Below the pieces are notes generated by a model. It had not been told where the DNA came from and did not search any database. It saw nothing but the letters and a program-made list of their open reading frames with translations. The position numbers and the translations under genes are program-made. Below are positions 63,385 through 64,000 of a stretch of 64,000 nucleotides of DNA, in pieces (the first letter of the stretch is position 1; every line of letters begins with the position of its first letter). The stretch spans positions 10,415 through 74,414 of the forward strand of contig CAZFJL010000019.1 of NCBI GenBank assembly GCA_964518905.1, in the 5' to 3' direction. Source of the DNA: RDYZ01 sp964518905. GTDB lineage: Bacteria; Cyanobacteriota; Cyanobacteriia; Cyanobacteriales; Geitlerinemataceae.

Positions 63385-63933
63385 GTGATCGACATTCTTG
63401 CGGCTCTTTCAGCATCAGCCGCCGCAGGTTTACGCATCGGCCTACCTCTGCTTCTCATCGGTCTGCTGAAAATCAATCTCTGGGTGAATGTACCCTTTTT
63501 ATCAAGGCTGTCCCCATCTGTTGTGGTTGGTGTTTTGGTCAGCCTGTCGCTGTTTGAAATCTTCGCTTCAAAAAAGCGCATTGGACAACGTGCGCTTCAG
63601 TTAATTCAGCTTGTGCTGAGTCCGATCGTCGGCGCGTGGATGGGGATGGCGACGGCACGGTTTACGGGGTTGCCGGATTGGATCGTGGGTACGATCGGGA
63701 TTGTCGGCGGTCTGTTGGCTCTCGTTTTGCAACTGGTGCAGGTGGGCTGGTTTTTTCGCTTAAGTGGTTTGCCGTTGTGGGCGAATCTTTCCCAGGATTT
63801 GCTCTGCGTTGCTCTCGTTTTTTTTGCGTTTGATGCGCCGCAGCAAGGCGGATTAATTGCGTTGCTGATGCTGTGGCTGGCGATTCGGAGTTCCTCGGCT
63901 TGGTATCACTGGTATCACGATGGTCGCCGTTGA
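63385..63933 (+). CDS. DUF4126 family membrane protein
   Basis: 182 aa, GTG start at 63385. About five hydrophobic helices, Gly/Leu-rich. The N-terminal DILAALSASAAAGLRIGLPLLL is typical of DUF4126, a poorly known bacterial membrane family. The C terminus is amphipathic with RSSSAWYHWYHDGRR. It stands alone after the helicase terminators; 67 bp remain to the window end with nothing recognisable. Confidence 0.8.
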   Translation: MIDILAALSASAAAGLRIGLPLLLIGLLKINLWVNVPFLSRLSPSVVVGVLVSLSLFEIFASKKRIGQRALQLIQLVLSPIVGAWMGMATARFTGLPDWIVGTIGIVGGLLALVLQLVQVGWFFRLSGLPLWANLSQDLLCVALVFFAFDAPQQGGLIALLMLWLAIRSSSAWYHWYHDGRR

Positions 63934-64000
63934 TCCTGCGACTCTAGAGTGCTCCAAGGAAATAGGCATTCAGGATGAGAGGGGCTGAGAGGGAATCTCT

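Overview
This window is chromosomal DNA from a cyanobacterium. It carries psaA/psaB, rubA, ycf48 and psbEFLJ, an allophycocyanin-B type subunit gene (apcD), and opcA, and the HIP1 octamer GCGATCGC (with its CGATCG core) recurs throughout. Overall composition is moderately GC-rich. No rRNA, tRNA or CRISPR array was recognised. The species cannot be named from the sequence alone.

Layout. 1-2.1 kb: an unknown cassette of five small genes, three of them joined by stop/start overlaps. 2.1-9.5 kb: a cyclic-nucleotide-domain protein, a divergent metal ABC ATPase and binding lipoprotein, a potassium-channel RCK subunit, an EI24 membrane protein, aroE, and a COP23 plus secreted serine protease pair. 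9.5-14.7 kb: an ArsR repressor with a rhodanese membrane protein, apcD, a 23S rRNA uracil methyltransferase and a GH3-family enzyme. 15.3-16.6 kb: a complete ISAs1-type insertion sequence with both inverted repeats and a perfect 10-bp target duplication, inserted 40 bp ahead of a cation efflux gene. 17.3-30 kb: a 1025-residue DUF4347/Ig-like/RTX surface protein, a PP2C phosphatase, a TPR protein, recN, chorismate mutase, prepilin peptidase and fructose-1,6-bisphosphatase. 30-39 kb: a 1724-residue hybrid sensor kinase with a PhnD-like lipoprotein upstream, then two secreted proteins of unknown role. 39.8-47.3 kb: the photosynthetic core, psaAB followed directly by rubA-ycf48-psbEFLJ, so photosystem I core, assembly factors and the PSII cytochrome b559 operon lie together. 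47.4-53 kb: hisB, an OmpA-like protein and a 1009-residue fusion of an NCS1 permease with a histidine kinase. 53.3-60.5 kb: zwf and opcA, which normally adjoin, are split by a 4.3-kb accessory island. 60.5-64 kb: a DEAD-box RNA helicase and a DUF4126 membrane protein.

Two aspects stand out. The first is signalling architecture: the NCS1 permease-kinase fusion with a cysteine-rich linker, and the PhnD-like lipoprotein paired with a full phosphorelay kinase. The second is genome plasticity. There is a two-copy 126-bp MITE with TA duplications, several palindromic repeat families, a 69-bp exact duplication that gives two unrelated ORFs the same C-terminus inside the zwf-opcA island, and a recurring habit of 12-14 bp tandem arrays lying beside stop codons.

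Functionally the region mixes light harvesting and photosystem assembly (psaAB, rubA, ycf48, psbEFLJ, apcD), carbon flux (zwf/opcA for the oxidative pentose phosphate route, fbp for the Calvin cycle and gluconeogenesis), aromatic and histidine biosynthesis (aroE, chorismate mutase, hisB), metal and ion homeostasis, and environmental sensing. Start codons were moved downstream of the longest reading frame where an ATG, a ribosome binding site or a signal peptide argued for it.
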